Positions 1-6,354 of a stretch of DNA of 8,135 bases are shown in pieces. This DNA comes from Candidatus Eiseniibacteriota bacterium (GTDB taxonomy: Bacteria > Eisenbacteria > RBG-16-71-46): positions 1-8,135 of the forward strand of contig JAHFBX010000121.1 of the NCBI GenBank assembly GCA_023249815.1, in the 5' to 3' direction. How positions within the stretch are numbered: the first letter of the stretch is position 1; each line of letters opens with the position of its first letter. The notes under the pieces are model-generated. The model saw only the letters and a list, made by a program, of their open reading frames with translations. It made no database searches and was not told where the DNA came from. Made by a program: the position numbers and the translations under genes.

Positions 1-42
1 GGAGAGCTCAGGGGATCTTGGATCGATTGTGATGAGGACCGG

Positions 43-58
43 CTGAGGAGGGCCTCAG
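43..58. repeat. Short GC-rich inverted repeat downstream of the DUF2723-like gene
   Basis: A perfect 6-bp inverted repeat (CTGAGG / CCTCAG) surrounds a 4-nt AGGG spacer. It sits about 40 nt beyond the stop codon of the minus-strand gene ending at 100, so it could form a small hairpin in that transcript. No T-run follows on either strand, so it does not meet the criteria for an intrinsic terminator. The remaining bases of 1-99 show no gene I can support. The assignment is weak because short palindromes are common in GC-rich DNA. Confidence 0.25.
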
Positions 59-99
59 GATGCTGGACAGCACCTGCGGGGTCAACGCGTCCGACCTCG

Positions 100-1641
100 T
101 TACACGTGCCGGGTTAGCACCGTCCGAGAGTCCCGGGCCACCGTCTTCTGAGGCGGTCCGGCCGGCGAGCTCGGGATCCGACGCCGCTCGAGCATGAAAA
201 TGGGCCCTGCGGGCCGCAGCAGGAAGCGTCGCCGAATTGCGGCGATGTCGTAGTAAGGGGGAGGTTCGACGTCCGCGATGAACACAGCGCGATGAGCGCA
301 GAGCTTTTCGATGGAATCCAACTGAGCCGAATAAAACGGCCGACTTTCCTCGAACGCCAGATCAGCACGCACATGCTCGACTTCCTGCAAGTAGCGAAGA
401 GCTTGCAGGGGAGCCCAGTCCGCCACGACCAATGCACTTTCTGGAAGAACGGTGAATGCCTCTCGAGCAAATCTCTCAGCACTTCGTTCGCCAGCCTTGG
501 GTGGGAACATGAAGTAAGTGTTGTTGTCCCGGCCCGGGAGGGTGCGGAGGGTGACCAGTGAGAGATGCATCCTCGAAAACACGATAGGAGCGAGTCTGTA
601 GACGAGTGGGGGCGCAACAGTCAGTGCACCGACAAGAGCAGCGAATCTAAGGCCGGAGCCAGATTTCCGAAGCGATTGCAGCCCCAGGGCCAGGAAGAGC
701 GCCCCGATCAGGTAGGCGGGCAGATAGAACACGTACTGGTCGGGGACTTGGAAACACAGGCCGAACGCGATGTCCCCCAACGCGATCAAGACCAGGGTCA
801 GTGCCAGGGTCGGGTCTTCGCGCCGCGTGCGCCATGCACCCCAGAGCACCAGCGGTCCCGCGAGCGGGAACTGGTACGCCGTGAAAGCTGCGAAGCGCAG
901 GACGTCCACGGGGCGGGGGAACGAAAGGATGCTCAGCGGGCCGCCGCCCCCCTGGATCGGGTGAAGGATCGGGCCGAGGCCGGCTCGTGCGATGAACAGG
1001 GAACAGCCCACGAGCCATCCTGCGAGGAGCGTCGAGACCGCCCGAATGCGCGTTCCGCGAGGCGCGCTCGCCGAGACACCGACAACAAGTCCGGGGAGAG
1101 CCGTCACGATAAGCATGTGCGAGAGCAAGGTCACACCCGCGAGGAGACCCAGTAGAAAGAGCAGCTCATGACGGCGTGACTCTCGCCACTTGGCGAAGAG
1201 CAGAAGGGTCAGTGCGAGCAGGGCCGTGAAGAGCGCGTAGACTTCCGCACGAACGGAGTGAAGCCACTGCGTGTGCGAGACCGCGAACGCGAGCGCCGCC
1301 AGAGCCGCCGCTCCACGTCGATGCGTCAGTCGCATCGCCACCCTATAGACGAGCGCAACCGCGATCGCTCCGAGGATCGCGGACGAGAGGTTGACCCGCC
1401 AGGCGATCGAACCGAATGGAATCCGTGCGAACTGTTTCGCGATCCAGAACCACATCGGGTGAGCATGCCCATCGGCACGAGTGCTGCCCACCATCGCGAG
1501 CCGCTGCAACTCCGCGTCGTCACCCCACATCAGGCCCGGAGCGAGCGTTGCGACATACAGAGCGCCAGACGCCAGCGCGATTGCGACGGTCGGCAGACAC
1601 CCCAGCGCGCTTCGACCTGGCGCTGGTAAATGCGCGCGCAC
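100..1641 (-). CDS. DUF2723/TMEM260-like multi-pass membrane protein, predicted GT-C glycosyltransferase
   Basis: Seen: a 513-aa protein from a GTG start at 1641, with about ten hydrophobic segments (roughly residues 15-39, 85-104, 111-127, 132-151, 159-184, 203-220, 250-269, 277-297, 304-321, 331-350) and a soluble C-terminal part. After the first membrane segment comes a conserved-looking WGDDAEL motif (D41, D42, E44), then a GHAHP stretch (59-62), IAWRVNL and RAEVYAL. The C-terminal part holds RDNNTYFMFPPK and a VADW motif, then a VEHVRADL stretch. Known: this order is typical of DUF2723 proteins, whose eukaryotic relative TMEM260 is a protein O-mannosyltransferase, and acidic residues after TM1 are the usual GT-C catalytic site. 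Inferred: it uses a lipid-linked sugar donor at the inner membrane, with acceptor unknown. The GTG start is preferred because AGGGAGGG lies just upstream and the longer reading frame back to 1914 has a low-complexity, non-family N-terminus that would overlap ugd. GC content is visibly lower than in the neighbouring operon. Confidence 0.82.
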   Translation of the reverse strand: MRAHLPAPGRSALGCLPTVAIALASGALYVATLAPGLMWGDDAELQRLAMVGSTRADGHAHPMWFWIAKQFARIPFGSIAWRVNLSSAILGAIAVALVYRVAMRLTHRRGAAALAALAFAVSHTQWLHSVRAEVYALFTALLALTLLLFAKWRESRRHELLFLLGLLAGVTLLSHMLIVTALPGLVVGVSASAPRGTRIRAVSTLLAGWLVGCSLFIARAGLGPILHPIQGGGGPLSILSFPRPVDVLRFAAFTAYQFPLAGPLVLWGAWRTRREDPTLALTLVLIALGDIAFGLCFQVPDQYVFYLPAYLIGALFLALGLQSLRKSGSGLRFAALVGALTVAPPLVYRLAPIVFSRMHLSLVTLRTLPGRDNNTYFMFPPKAGERSAERFAREAFTVLPESALVVADWAPLQALRYLQEVEHVRADLAFEESRPFYSAQLDSIEKLCAHRAVFIADVEPPPYYDIAAIRRRFLLRPAGPIFMLERRRIPSSPAGPPQKTVARDSRTVLTRHV

Positions 1642-1660
1642 GGATGTCCCTCCCTGGACT
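1642..1660 (-). promoter_or_regulatory. Ribosome-binding site fixing the GTG start of the DUF2723-like gene
   Basis: Reading the minus strand, AGGGAGGG lies 6 nt before the GTG at 1641-1639. It is a strong purine-rich Shine-Dalgarno-like element at normal spacing. It supports a start 91 codons inside the longest open frame. Confidence 0.6.
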
Positions 1661-1776
1661 GCCCCGGTGCATCTCGTTTGACGCGGCCTGTCCGTGGCCG
1701 TGCTTGAAAGCGTACAACACCCGGCTGTCGTAGGGGAGAGCCTCGGGGTCCGCGGGCGGGTCAGCGATTTGTTCGT

Positions 1777-1805
1777 TTGACCACAAGCAATGCCGAACCT
1801 AATCT
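1777..1805 (+). promoter_or_regulatory. Candidate sigma-70-type promoter for the polysaccharide operon
   Basis: A -35-like TTGACC (1777-1782, five of six consensus bases) is followed by a 17-nt spacer and a -10-like TAATCT (1800-1805, matching the key first two and last bases). It would start transcription near 1812 and leave a leader of about 75 nt before the ugd start codon. The region is locally AT-richer than its surroundings, which fits a promoter. The -10 match is only partial, so this is a candidate chosen by eye. Confidence 0.35.
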
Positions 1806-1872
1806 GTCCCGCCGCTTCTGTTTGGTCCCGACCGACCGGGCTCGACACCTCGGATCGGCACCCATCCATACG

Positions 1873-1880
1873 CGAAAGGA
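1873..1880 (+). promoter_or_regulatory. Ribosome-binding site deciding the TTG start of ugd
   Basis: CGAAAGGA ends 8 nt before TTG at 1889-1891. The spacing and purine run are typical of a Shine-Dalgarno element. The protein then opens directly with the first beta strand of the NAD-binding fold (LYTLTVVGTGYVGL), as in other UDP-glucose dehydrogenases. The upstream in-frame ATG at 1790 would add 33 residues with no family counterpart. Confidence 0.65.
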
Positions 1881-1888
1881 TTACGGCC

Positions 1889-3268
1889 TTGTACACCCTC
1901 ACCGTCGTGGGCACCGGCTACGTCGGGCTCGTCTCGGGCGCCTGCCTCGCCGACTTCGGAAACAACGTCATCTGCGTCGACTCGGACGCCGGCAAAGTGG
2001 AGCGTCTGAAGGCGCTCGAACTGCCGTTCTTCGAGCCCGGGTTGCCCGAGATGGTGCAGCGCAACGTGAACGAGGGGCGACTGCATTTCACGACCGACTT
2101 GAAGACGGCCGTGAGGGACTCCAAGGTCGTGTTCATCACGGTGGGCACGCCGCCACGCGCGGACGGAAGCGCCGACACCAGCGCCATCTACGCCGTGGCG
2201 AAGACGGTCGCCCAGAACTTGGGCGGCTACACGCTCGTGGTGCAGAAGAGCACCGCTCCCGTGGGCACGGCGCGCGACCTCTACGCCTGGATGAAGAAGT
2301 ACGCGAAGCGTGGCGCCGAGTTCGACGTCGCCTCGAACCCCGAGTTCCTGCGCGAGGGCTCCGCGATCGAGACGTTCATGCGCCCGGATCGCGTGGTCAT
2401 TGGCGCCGAGACCAAGAAGGCGCAGGACATCCTGAAGAAGCTCCATGACCCGCTGTTCCTGATCGAGACGCCCATGGTGCTGACCACGCTCGAGACGGCG
2501 GAACTCATCAAGTACGCCTCCAACTGCTTCCTCGCCACCAAGATCTCGTTCATCAACGAGATCTCGAACGTCTGCGAGGCGCTCGGCGCCGACGTGCAGA
2601 CGGTGGCGAAGGGCCTCGGCATGGACCGCCGCATCGGCTCCAAGTTCCTGCACGCCGGCCCCGGCTACGGCGGCAGCTGCTTCCCCAAGGACACGCACGC
2701 CCTGTCGAGTTTTGCGCGGCAGGCGGGGGAGCGCGTCGGCATCGTCGAGGCGGCGATCACGGCGAACGAACGCCAGATGGACCGCATGGTGGACAAGGTG
2801 TGCGACGCGGTGGGCTCGCCGCGCGGCAAGAAGGTGGCCGTGCTCGGGCTGGCGTTCAAGCCCAACACCGACGACATGCGCGCGGCGCCCTCGCTCACCA
2901 TCATCCCCGGCCTGAAGAAGCGCGGCCTCAAGGTGGTAGCGTTCGATCCGATCGCGATGCCCAAGGCGGAAGGCCTGCCCGAGCTGAAGGGCGTGGAGAT
3001 GGCCGCCGACGCCTACGACGCCGCGCGCGGCGCGCACGCCGTGGTCATCATCACCGAGTGGAACGAGTTCCGCACACTCGACCTGTCACGCCTCAAGCGC
3101 GTCATGAAGAAGCCGCTGCTGTGCGACCTGCGCAACATCTACTCGCCCGACGAAGTCGAGGCGACGGGCTGGACGCACGTCGGCGTGGGCAAGGGCCGCG
3201 CGAACACGGCCGGCAAGGCGCGGCGCCGTGCCTCCGGGAGCGGCAAGCGCGGCGGGAAGCGCGCATGA
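1889..3268 (+). CDS. ugd: UDP-glucose 6-dehydrogenase
   Basis: Oxidises UDP-glucose twice with NAD+ to give UDP-glucuronate, a cytoplasmic precursor for acidic surface polysaccharides. Seen (459 aa from TTG): Rossmann motif GTGYVG at 8-13, then VGTPP (85-89), KSTAPVGT (120-127), SNPEFLREG with E152 and E156, KYASNCFLATKISFINE with K208 and N212, and GPGYGGSCFPKD with the thioester-forming Cys264 and Asp268. GLAFKPNTDDMR (320-331) marks the C-terminal UDP-binding domain. All residues expected for catalysis in the UDP-glucose/GDP-mannose dehydrogenase family are present. The sequence matches UDP-glucose enzymes better than GDP-mannose or UDP-ManNAc ones, but substrate is not proven by sequence alone. 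It is first in a tight operon, and its TGA overlaps the next ATG (ATGA). Odd feature: about 26 extra C-terminal residues (434-459) rich in Lys, Arg, Gly and Ala, beyond the usual domain end. Confidence 0.95.
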   Translation: MYTLTVVGTGYVGLVSGACLADFGNNVICVDSDAGKVERLKALELPFFEPGLPEMVQRNVNEGRLHFTTDLKTAVRDSKVVFITVGTPPRADGSADTSAIYAVAKTVAQNLGGYTLVVQKSTAPVGTARDLYAWMKKYAKRGAEFDVASNPEFLREGSAIETFMRPDRVVIGAETKKAQDILKKLHDPLFLIETPMVLTTLETAELIKYASNCFLATKISFINEISNVCEALGADVQTVAKGLGMDRRIGSKFLHAGPGYGGSCFPKDTHALSSFARQAGERVGIVEAAITANERQMDRMVDKVCDAVGSPRGKKVAVLGLAFKPNTDDMRAAPSLTIIPGLKKRGLKVVAFDPIAMPKAEGLPELKGVEMAADAYDAARGAHAVVIITEWNEFRTLDLSRLKRVMKKPLLCDLRNIYSPDEVEATGWTHVGVGKGRANTAGKARRRASGSGKRGGKRA

Positions 3269-3720
3269 TCCAGGGCGTCCTCACCAAGCCGCTCAAGGTC
3301 ATCCCCGACGAGCGGGGCTGGCTCATGGAGATGCTGCGCGACGACGACCCGTTCTTCCAGAAGTTCGGGCAGGTGTACCTCACCGTCGTCTACCCCGAGG
3401 TCGTGAAGGGCTGGCACTACCACAAGCAGCAGACCGACCACTTCACCGTGGTGAAGGGCATGTCGAAGGTGGTGCTCTACGACTCGCGCGAGTCGAGCCC
3501 CACCCAGGGCGAGGTGAACGAGTTCTTCCTGGGCGAGAGGAACCCGACGCTGCTCGTCATTCCCCCGCTCGTTCTGCACGGCATGAAGGGCATCGGCGTG
3601 GAACCGGCCTACCTCATCAACGTGCCGACGCATCACTACGACTACAAGGATCCCGACGAGCACCGGCTGCCGGCACACGACCCGAGCATCCCGTACGACT
3701 GGAGCCGCAAGGATGGCTGA
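3265..3720 (+). CDS. RmlC-like cupin, dTDP-4-dehydrorhamnose 3,5-epimerase family (short form)
   Basis: Predicted to epimerise or isomerise a nucleotide-linked 4-keto-6-deoxy sugar in the cytoplasm. Seen (151 aa): DERGWL at 15-20, VKGWHYHKQQTDHF at 47-60 (H51, equivalent in position to the catalytic His of RmlC, then H53 and H59), YDSRESSPTQGEVNEF at 72-87, IPPLVLHG at 99-106, and a C-terminal THHYDYKDPDEHR followed by a YDW near the end. These match the RmlC order: substrate His, the SPT-G turn, a basic/aromatic barrel, and a terminal D-P..W signature. The protein is about 30 residues shorter than canonical RmlC (roughly 180 aa), and the short form could act on another 4-keto sugar. The start is the ATG overlapping the ugd stop by 4 nt, giving translational coupling, and the next gene is the dehydratase that would make its substrate. 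I withhold the symbol rmlC because the exact reaction is uncertain. Confidence 0.82.
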   Translation: MIQGVLTKPLKVIPDERGWLMEMLRDDDPFFQKFGQVYLTVVYPEVVKGWHYHKQQTDHFTVVKGMSKVVLYDSRESSPTQGEVNEFFLGERNPTLLVIPPLVLHGMKGIGVEPAYLINVPTHHYDYKDPDEHRLPAHDPSIPYDWSRKDG

Positions 3721-4765
3721 ACGGCTCGACCTGTCTCGCGCGCGGGTGCTGGTGACCGGCGGCGCGGGCTTCATCGGGTCGAATTTCGTGCACCGGCTCC
3801 TCGCGAAGCACCCCGGCGCGCACGTCGTCGTCCTGGACGCGCTCACGTACGCCGGCCGCCGCGAGAACGTGGACGGGGTCCCCGCGTCGCGGCTCACGTT
3901 CGTGCACGGCGACATCCGCCACCCGGCTGACGTCGCGAACGCCATGAAGGATTGTGACTTCGTGCTCAACTTCGCGGCCGAGTCCCACGTGGACCGCAGC
4001 ATCGAGACGCCCGGCGAGTTCATCCAGACCGACGTCTACGGCGTGTTCGTGCTGTGCGAGGAGGCGCGCCGCACCGGCGTCAAGCGCTTCATCCAGGTGA
4101 GCACGGACGAGGTCTATGGCGAGGTGCTCGAGGGGCATTCCACGGAGGAATGGCCGCTCCACCCGCGCTCGCCCTATGCCGCCAGCAAGGCGGGCGGCGA
4201 CCGGCTCGCCTACGCCTACTGGTGCACGTACGGCCTGCCGGTGGTGGTGACGCGGTGCTCGAACAACTACGGGCCGCGCCAGTACCCCGAGAAGCTCGTG
4301 CCGCTGTTCGTCACGAACGCCATCGACGACCAGCCGCTGCCCGTCTACGGCACGGGCAGGAACACACGCGACTGGCTGCACGTGGACGACCACTGCGATG
4401 CATTGCTCACGCTGCTCGAGCACCCGGGCGTCGAGGGCGAGACGTTCAACATCGGTGCCCAGCACGAGCTCGACGTGCTCACCATCACCGACACGCTGCT
4501 GGAACTGCTCGGCAAGCCGCGCTCGCTCGTGCGCTTCGTCGAGGATCGGCCGGGCCACGACCGCCGCTACGCAGTGGATTCCAGCAAGCTCACGCGCGTC
4601 ACCGGCTGGAAGCCGGCGATCCCGTTCGCCGAGGGAATTCGCCAGACCGTGCGCTGGTTCCAGGCGAACGAGCCGTGGTGGCGCGCGATCAAGAGCGGGG
4701 AGTTCCGCGCCTACTACGAGCGCATGTACGGCCAGCGCAAGGTGTTGGGTGAGGTGAAGGCATGA
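3713..4765 (+). CDS. rmlB: dTDP-glucose 4,6-dehydratase
   Basis: Converts dTDP-glucose to dTDP-4-keto-6-deoxyglucose using tightly bound NAD+, the branch point for dTDP-rhamnose and other 6-deoxyhexoses. Seen (350 aa): extended SDR fold with GGAGFIGSNF at 16-25, LDALTYAG at 41-48, GDIRH at 66-70, NFAAESHVDRS at 86-96, STDEVYG at 130-136 (T131 with the D132-E133 pair), YAASK with Y155 and K159, RCSNNYGPRQ at 181-190, NTRDWLHVDDH at 217-227, and GHDRRYAVD at 281-289. The Asp-Glu pair separates true 4,6-dehydratases from 4-epimerases and UDP-glucuronate decarboxylases, which lack it. Length is normal for the family. The ATG lies 8 nt inside the end of the cupin gene, with GGAG shortly upstream, so expression is coupled. 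RmlA and RmlD are not in the window. Confidence 0.94.
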   Translation: MAERLDLSRARVLVTGGAGFIGSNFVHRLLAKHPGAHVVVLDALTYAGRRENVDGVPASRLTFVHGDIRHPADVANAMKDCDFVLNFAAESHVDRSIETPGEFIQTDVYGVFVLCEEARRTGVKRFIQVSTDEVYGEVLEGHSTEEWPLHPRSPYAASKAGGDRLAYAYWCTYGLPVVVTRCSNNYGPRQYPEKLVPLFVTNAIDDQPLPVYGTGRNTRDWLHVDDHCDALLTLLEHPGVEGETFNIGAQHELDVLTITDTLLELLGKPRSLVRFVEDRPGHDRRYAVDSSKLTRVTGWKPAIPFAEGIRQTVRWFQANEPWWRAIKSGEFRAYYERMYGQRKVLGEVKA

Positions 4766-6354
4766 GAACGCGTCGCGCGTGGCGGCTCCCGTCGATCGCG
4801 GCACTCGTGGCCATGCCGTTCGTGCCCGCCGCCCATGCCCAGTCGAACCTGCTCGACCTGCTCGGCGCCTCCGGCAGCTCGCGCCTCCAGAATCCTGCGG
4901 TGGCCGCGCCGCTCGTGCCTATGTCGGGCCCCGTGGATCCCGCCGAGTACATGATTGGGCCCGGCGACGTGCTGCAGTTGAACCTCTCGGGCAACGTGAC
5001 GCGCTCGTGGGACCTGCTCGTGACGCCGGAAGGCACGCTTTACCTGCCCAGCGTCGGCTCGGTCGCGGTCGCCGGCAGCTCGCTCGCGGACGCGCGGAAG
5101 CTGGTGCTCCAACGCGTCTCGAACGAGTATCGCGGCGTCAACATCGACCTCCGGCTGGTCCGCCCTCGCGTCATGCTCGTTCACTTCACCGGCCAGACCC
5201 GGCTGCAGGGGGCGCTCAGCGTGCCGGCCGCGTGCCGCGTCAGCGAGGTGCTCGTGGACTCCGTGCTCGGGGACCGACCGTCGCGGCGCAACATCGTCAT
5301 CCGGCGGAAGACTGAGGCGGGCATGATCGAGCTGCCGGTGGACCTGCTCCGGTTCCGGCTCACCGGCCGGCGCCACTCCGATCCGCTGCTTCGCGACGGC
5401 GACATCGTGCACGTCCCCGTGGCCACGACGCACGTCGGCATCGAAGGCGCCGTGGCGCGCCCGGGCCAGTTCGAGTGGGCCCCGGGGGACAGCCTGAGCA
5501 CGCTGCTCGAGATCGGCGGCGGTCCGCTCCCGTCCACGGTGGACGACGCCATGCTCGTGCGGTTCCGTGACGCGACACGTCTCGACAGCGTGTCGTTCCG
5601 GCTCTCCGACGTGCGTGCGGGCCGGTTCGACATCGCGCTCCGGGATGGCGACCGTGCGTTTTTCTACTTCCAACCTCGTTACCACGAGCTGGACCACGCC
5701 ACCATCCTGGGCGAGGTCCACCGGCCCGGCGCGGTGCCCGTCGAATCCGGTCAGACTCGGCTCTCGGAACTCGTTCGCGCCGCTGGCGGTTTCCTCGAGA
5801 CGGCCGATCTCGGGGCGCTGCGCGTGTTCCGGGCCAGCCGGTTCGGGGCCGAGGGCGATCCCGAGATCGAGCGCCTGGCGCAGCTCTCGCGCCGTGAGAT
5901 GACGGCCTCGGAGTACGAAGTGCTGCGCGCGCGCCTCACGGCGCGCCGCGAGGACTTCCGCGTGGACTGGAACCGCGTCGCCTCGCAGCCGGACCTGGAC
6001 CTCGTGCTGCGCGCCGGTGACATCGTGCGCGTGGACCCCGTGCTCGCCTCGGTGCGTGTCGAGGGCGAGGTGCGACGCCCCGGCCTCGTGCGGTTCGAGC
6101 GCGGGCGAGGCATCAGCGCCTACGTGAAGCTGGCAGGAGGATTCTCTCGGCGCGCGGCCTCGACACAAGTGCGAGTGACGCGCGCCGTGACCGGCCAGAC
6201 CATCCAGGCCAAGGACGTGCAGTCGATCGAGCCGGGCGACCTCATCTGGATCCCCGAGCGCGGTGAGACCGCGGTGTGGGCAAATCTCCAAACCACGCTG
6301 CTCGTGCTCGCCCAGATCGCCACGGTCATCGTAGCGGTGACGCCCCGGCGATGA
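4762..6354 (+). CDS. Wza-like polysaccharide export protein with SLBB domains
   Basis: Predicted periplasmic/outer-membrane conduit for exporting capsule or exopolysaccharide. Seen (530 aa): basic N-terminus and hydrophobic core ending in AHA-QS, a signal peptidase I-type site near residues 26-27, with no lipobox Cys. A Poly_export domain follows (about 60-140, opening YMIGPGDVLQL). Then come repeated SLBB-type beta-grasp units, a degenerate one at about 140-220 and clearer ones at about 224-304 (GAVARPGQFEW), 314-360 (GEVHRPGAVPV) and 431-498 (GEVRRPGLVRF), each but the third closing with a GD-hydrophobic strand. A charged stretch (360-405) separates the last two. The C-terminus is a hydrophobic helix (about 507-526) ending PRR. 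Known: Wza has a Poly_export domain plus SLBB domains but is a lipoprotein. Longer SLBB proteins without lipidation and with a terminal hydrophobic segment occur in other phyla. Start and stop both overlap neighbours by ATGA. Confidence 0.9.
   Translation: MRTRRAWRLPSIAALVAMPFVPAAHAQSNLLDLLGASGSSRLQNPAVAAPLVPMSGPVDPAEYMIGPGDVLQLNLSGNVTRSWDLLVTPEGTLYLPSVGSVAVAGSSLADARKLVLQRVSNEYRGVNIDLRLVRPRVMLVHFTGQTRLQGALSVPAACRVSEVLVDSVLGDRPSRRNIVIRRKTEAGMIELPVDLLRFRLTGRRHSDPLLRDGDIVHVPVATTHVGIEGAVARPGQFEWAPGDSLSTLLEIGGGPLPSTVDDAMLVRFRDATRLDSVSFRLSDVRAGRFDIALRDGDRAFFYFQPRYHELDHATILGEVHRPGAVPVESGQTRLSELVRAAGGFLETADLGALRVFRASRFGAEGDPEIERLAQLSRREMTASEYEVLRARLTARREDFRVDWNRVASQPDLDLVLRAGDIVRVDPVLASVRVEGEVRRPGLVRFERGRGISAYVKLAGGFSRRAASTQVRVTRAVTGQTIQAKDVQSIEPGDLIWIPERGETAVWANLQTTLLVLAQIATVIVAVTPRR

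Larger units (their letters stand above)
1642..1888. other. Divergent intergenic region between the membrane protein gene and the polysaccharide operon
   Basis: This 247-nt stretch separates two head-to-head genes once their starts are corrected. It therefore has to carry both promoters. A candidate rightward promoter and a Shine-Dalgarno site for each gene are listed separately. I could not pick out a convincing leftward promoter, a riboswitch, or an operator palindrome. Open frames crossing it have no family-like sequence. Confidence 0.6.

Noticed and set aside
565..1155. 196-codon plus-strand open frame inside the DUF2723-like gene
   Set aside because: It is highly charged (Arg/Glu/Gln/Asp) and low in hydrophobics, the pattern produced by reading opposite a membrane-protein gene.
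1642..1914. N-terminal extension of the DUF2723-like frame back to an ATG at 1914
   Set aside because: The added 91 residues are Thr/Arg/Ser-rich with no family match and would overlap the start of ugd. The GTG at 1641 has a good ribosome-binding site and sits just before the first membrane helix.
1799..3037. 412-codon open frame on the minus strand opposite ugd
   Set aside because: It mirrors a certain gene in high-GC DNA, is full of Arg/His/Ala/Gly without domain motifs, and has no family-like sequence.
3617..4804. 395-codon minus-strand open frame opposite rmlB
   Set aside because: It is the shadow of a canonical dehydratase gene, with no motif or credible start context.
4714..6291. 525-codon minus-strand open frame opposite the export protein gene
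   Set aside because: Composition is His/Arg/Glu/Pro-rich and repetitive, as expected from the antisense of GC-rich coding sequence. The plus-strand frame has a signal peptide and clear SLBB motifs.
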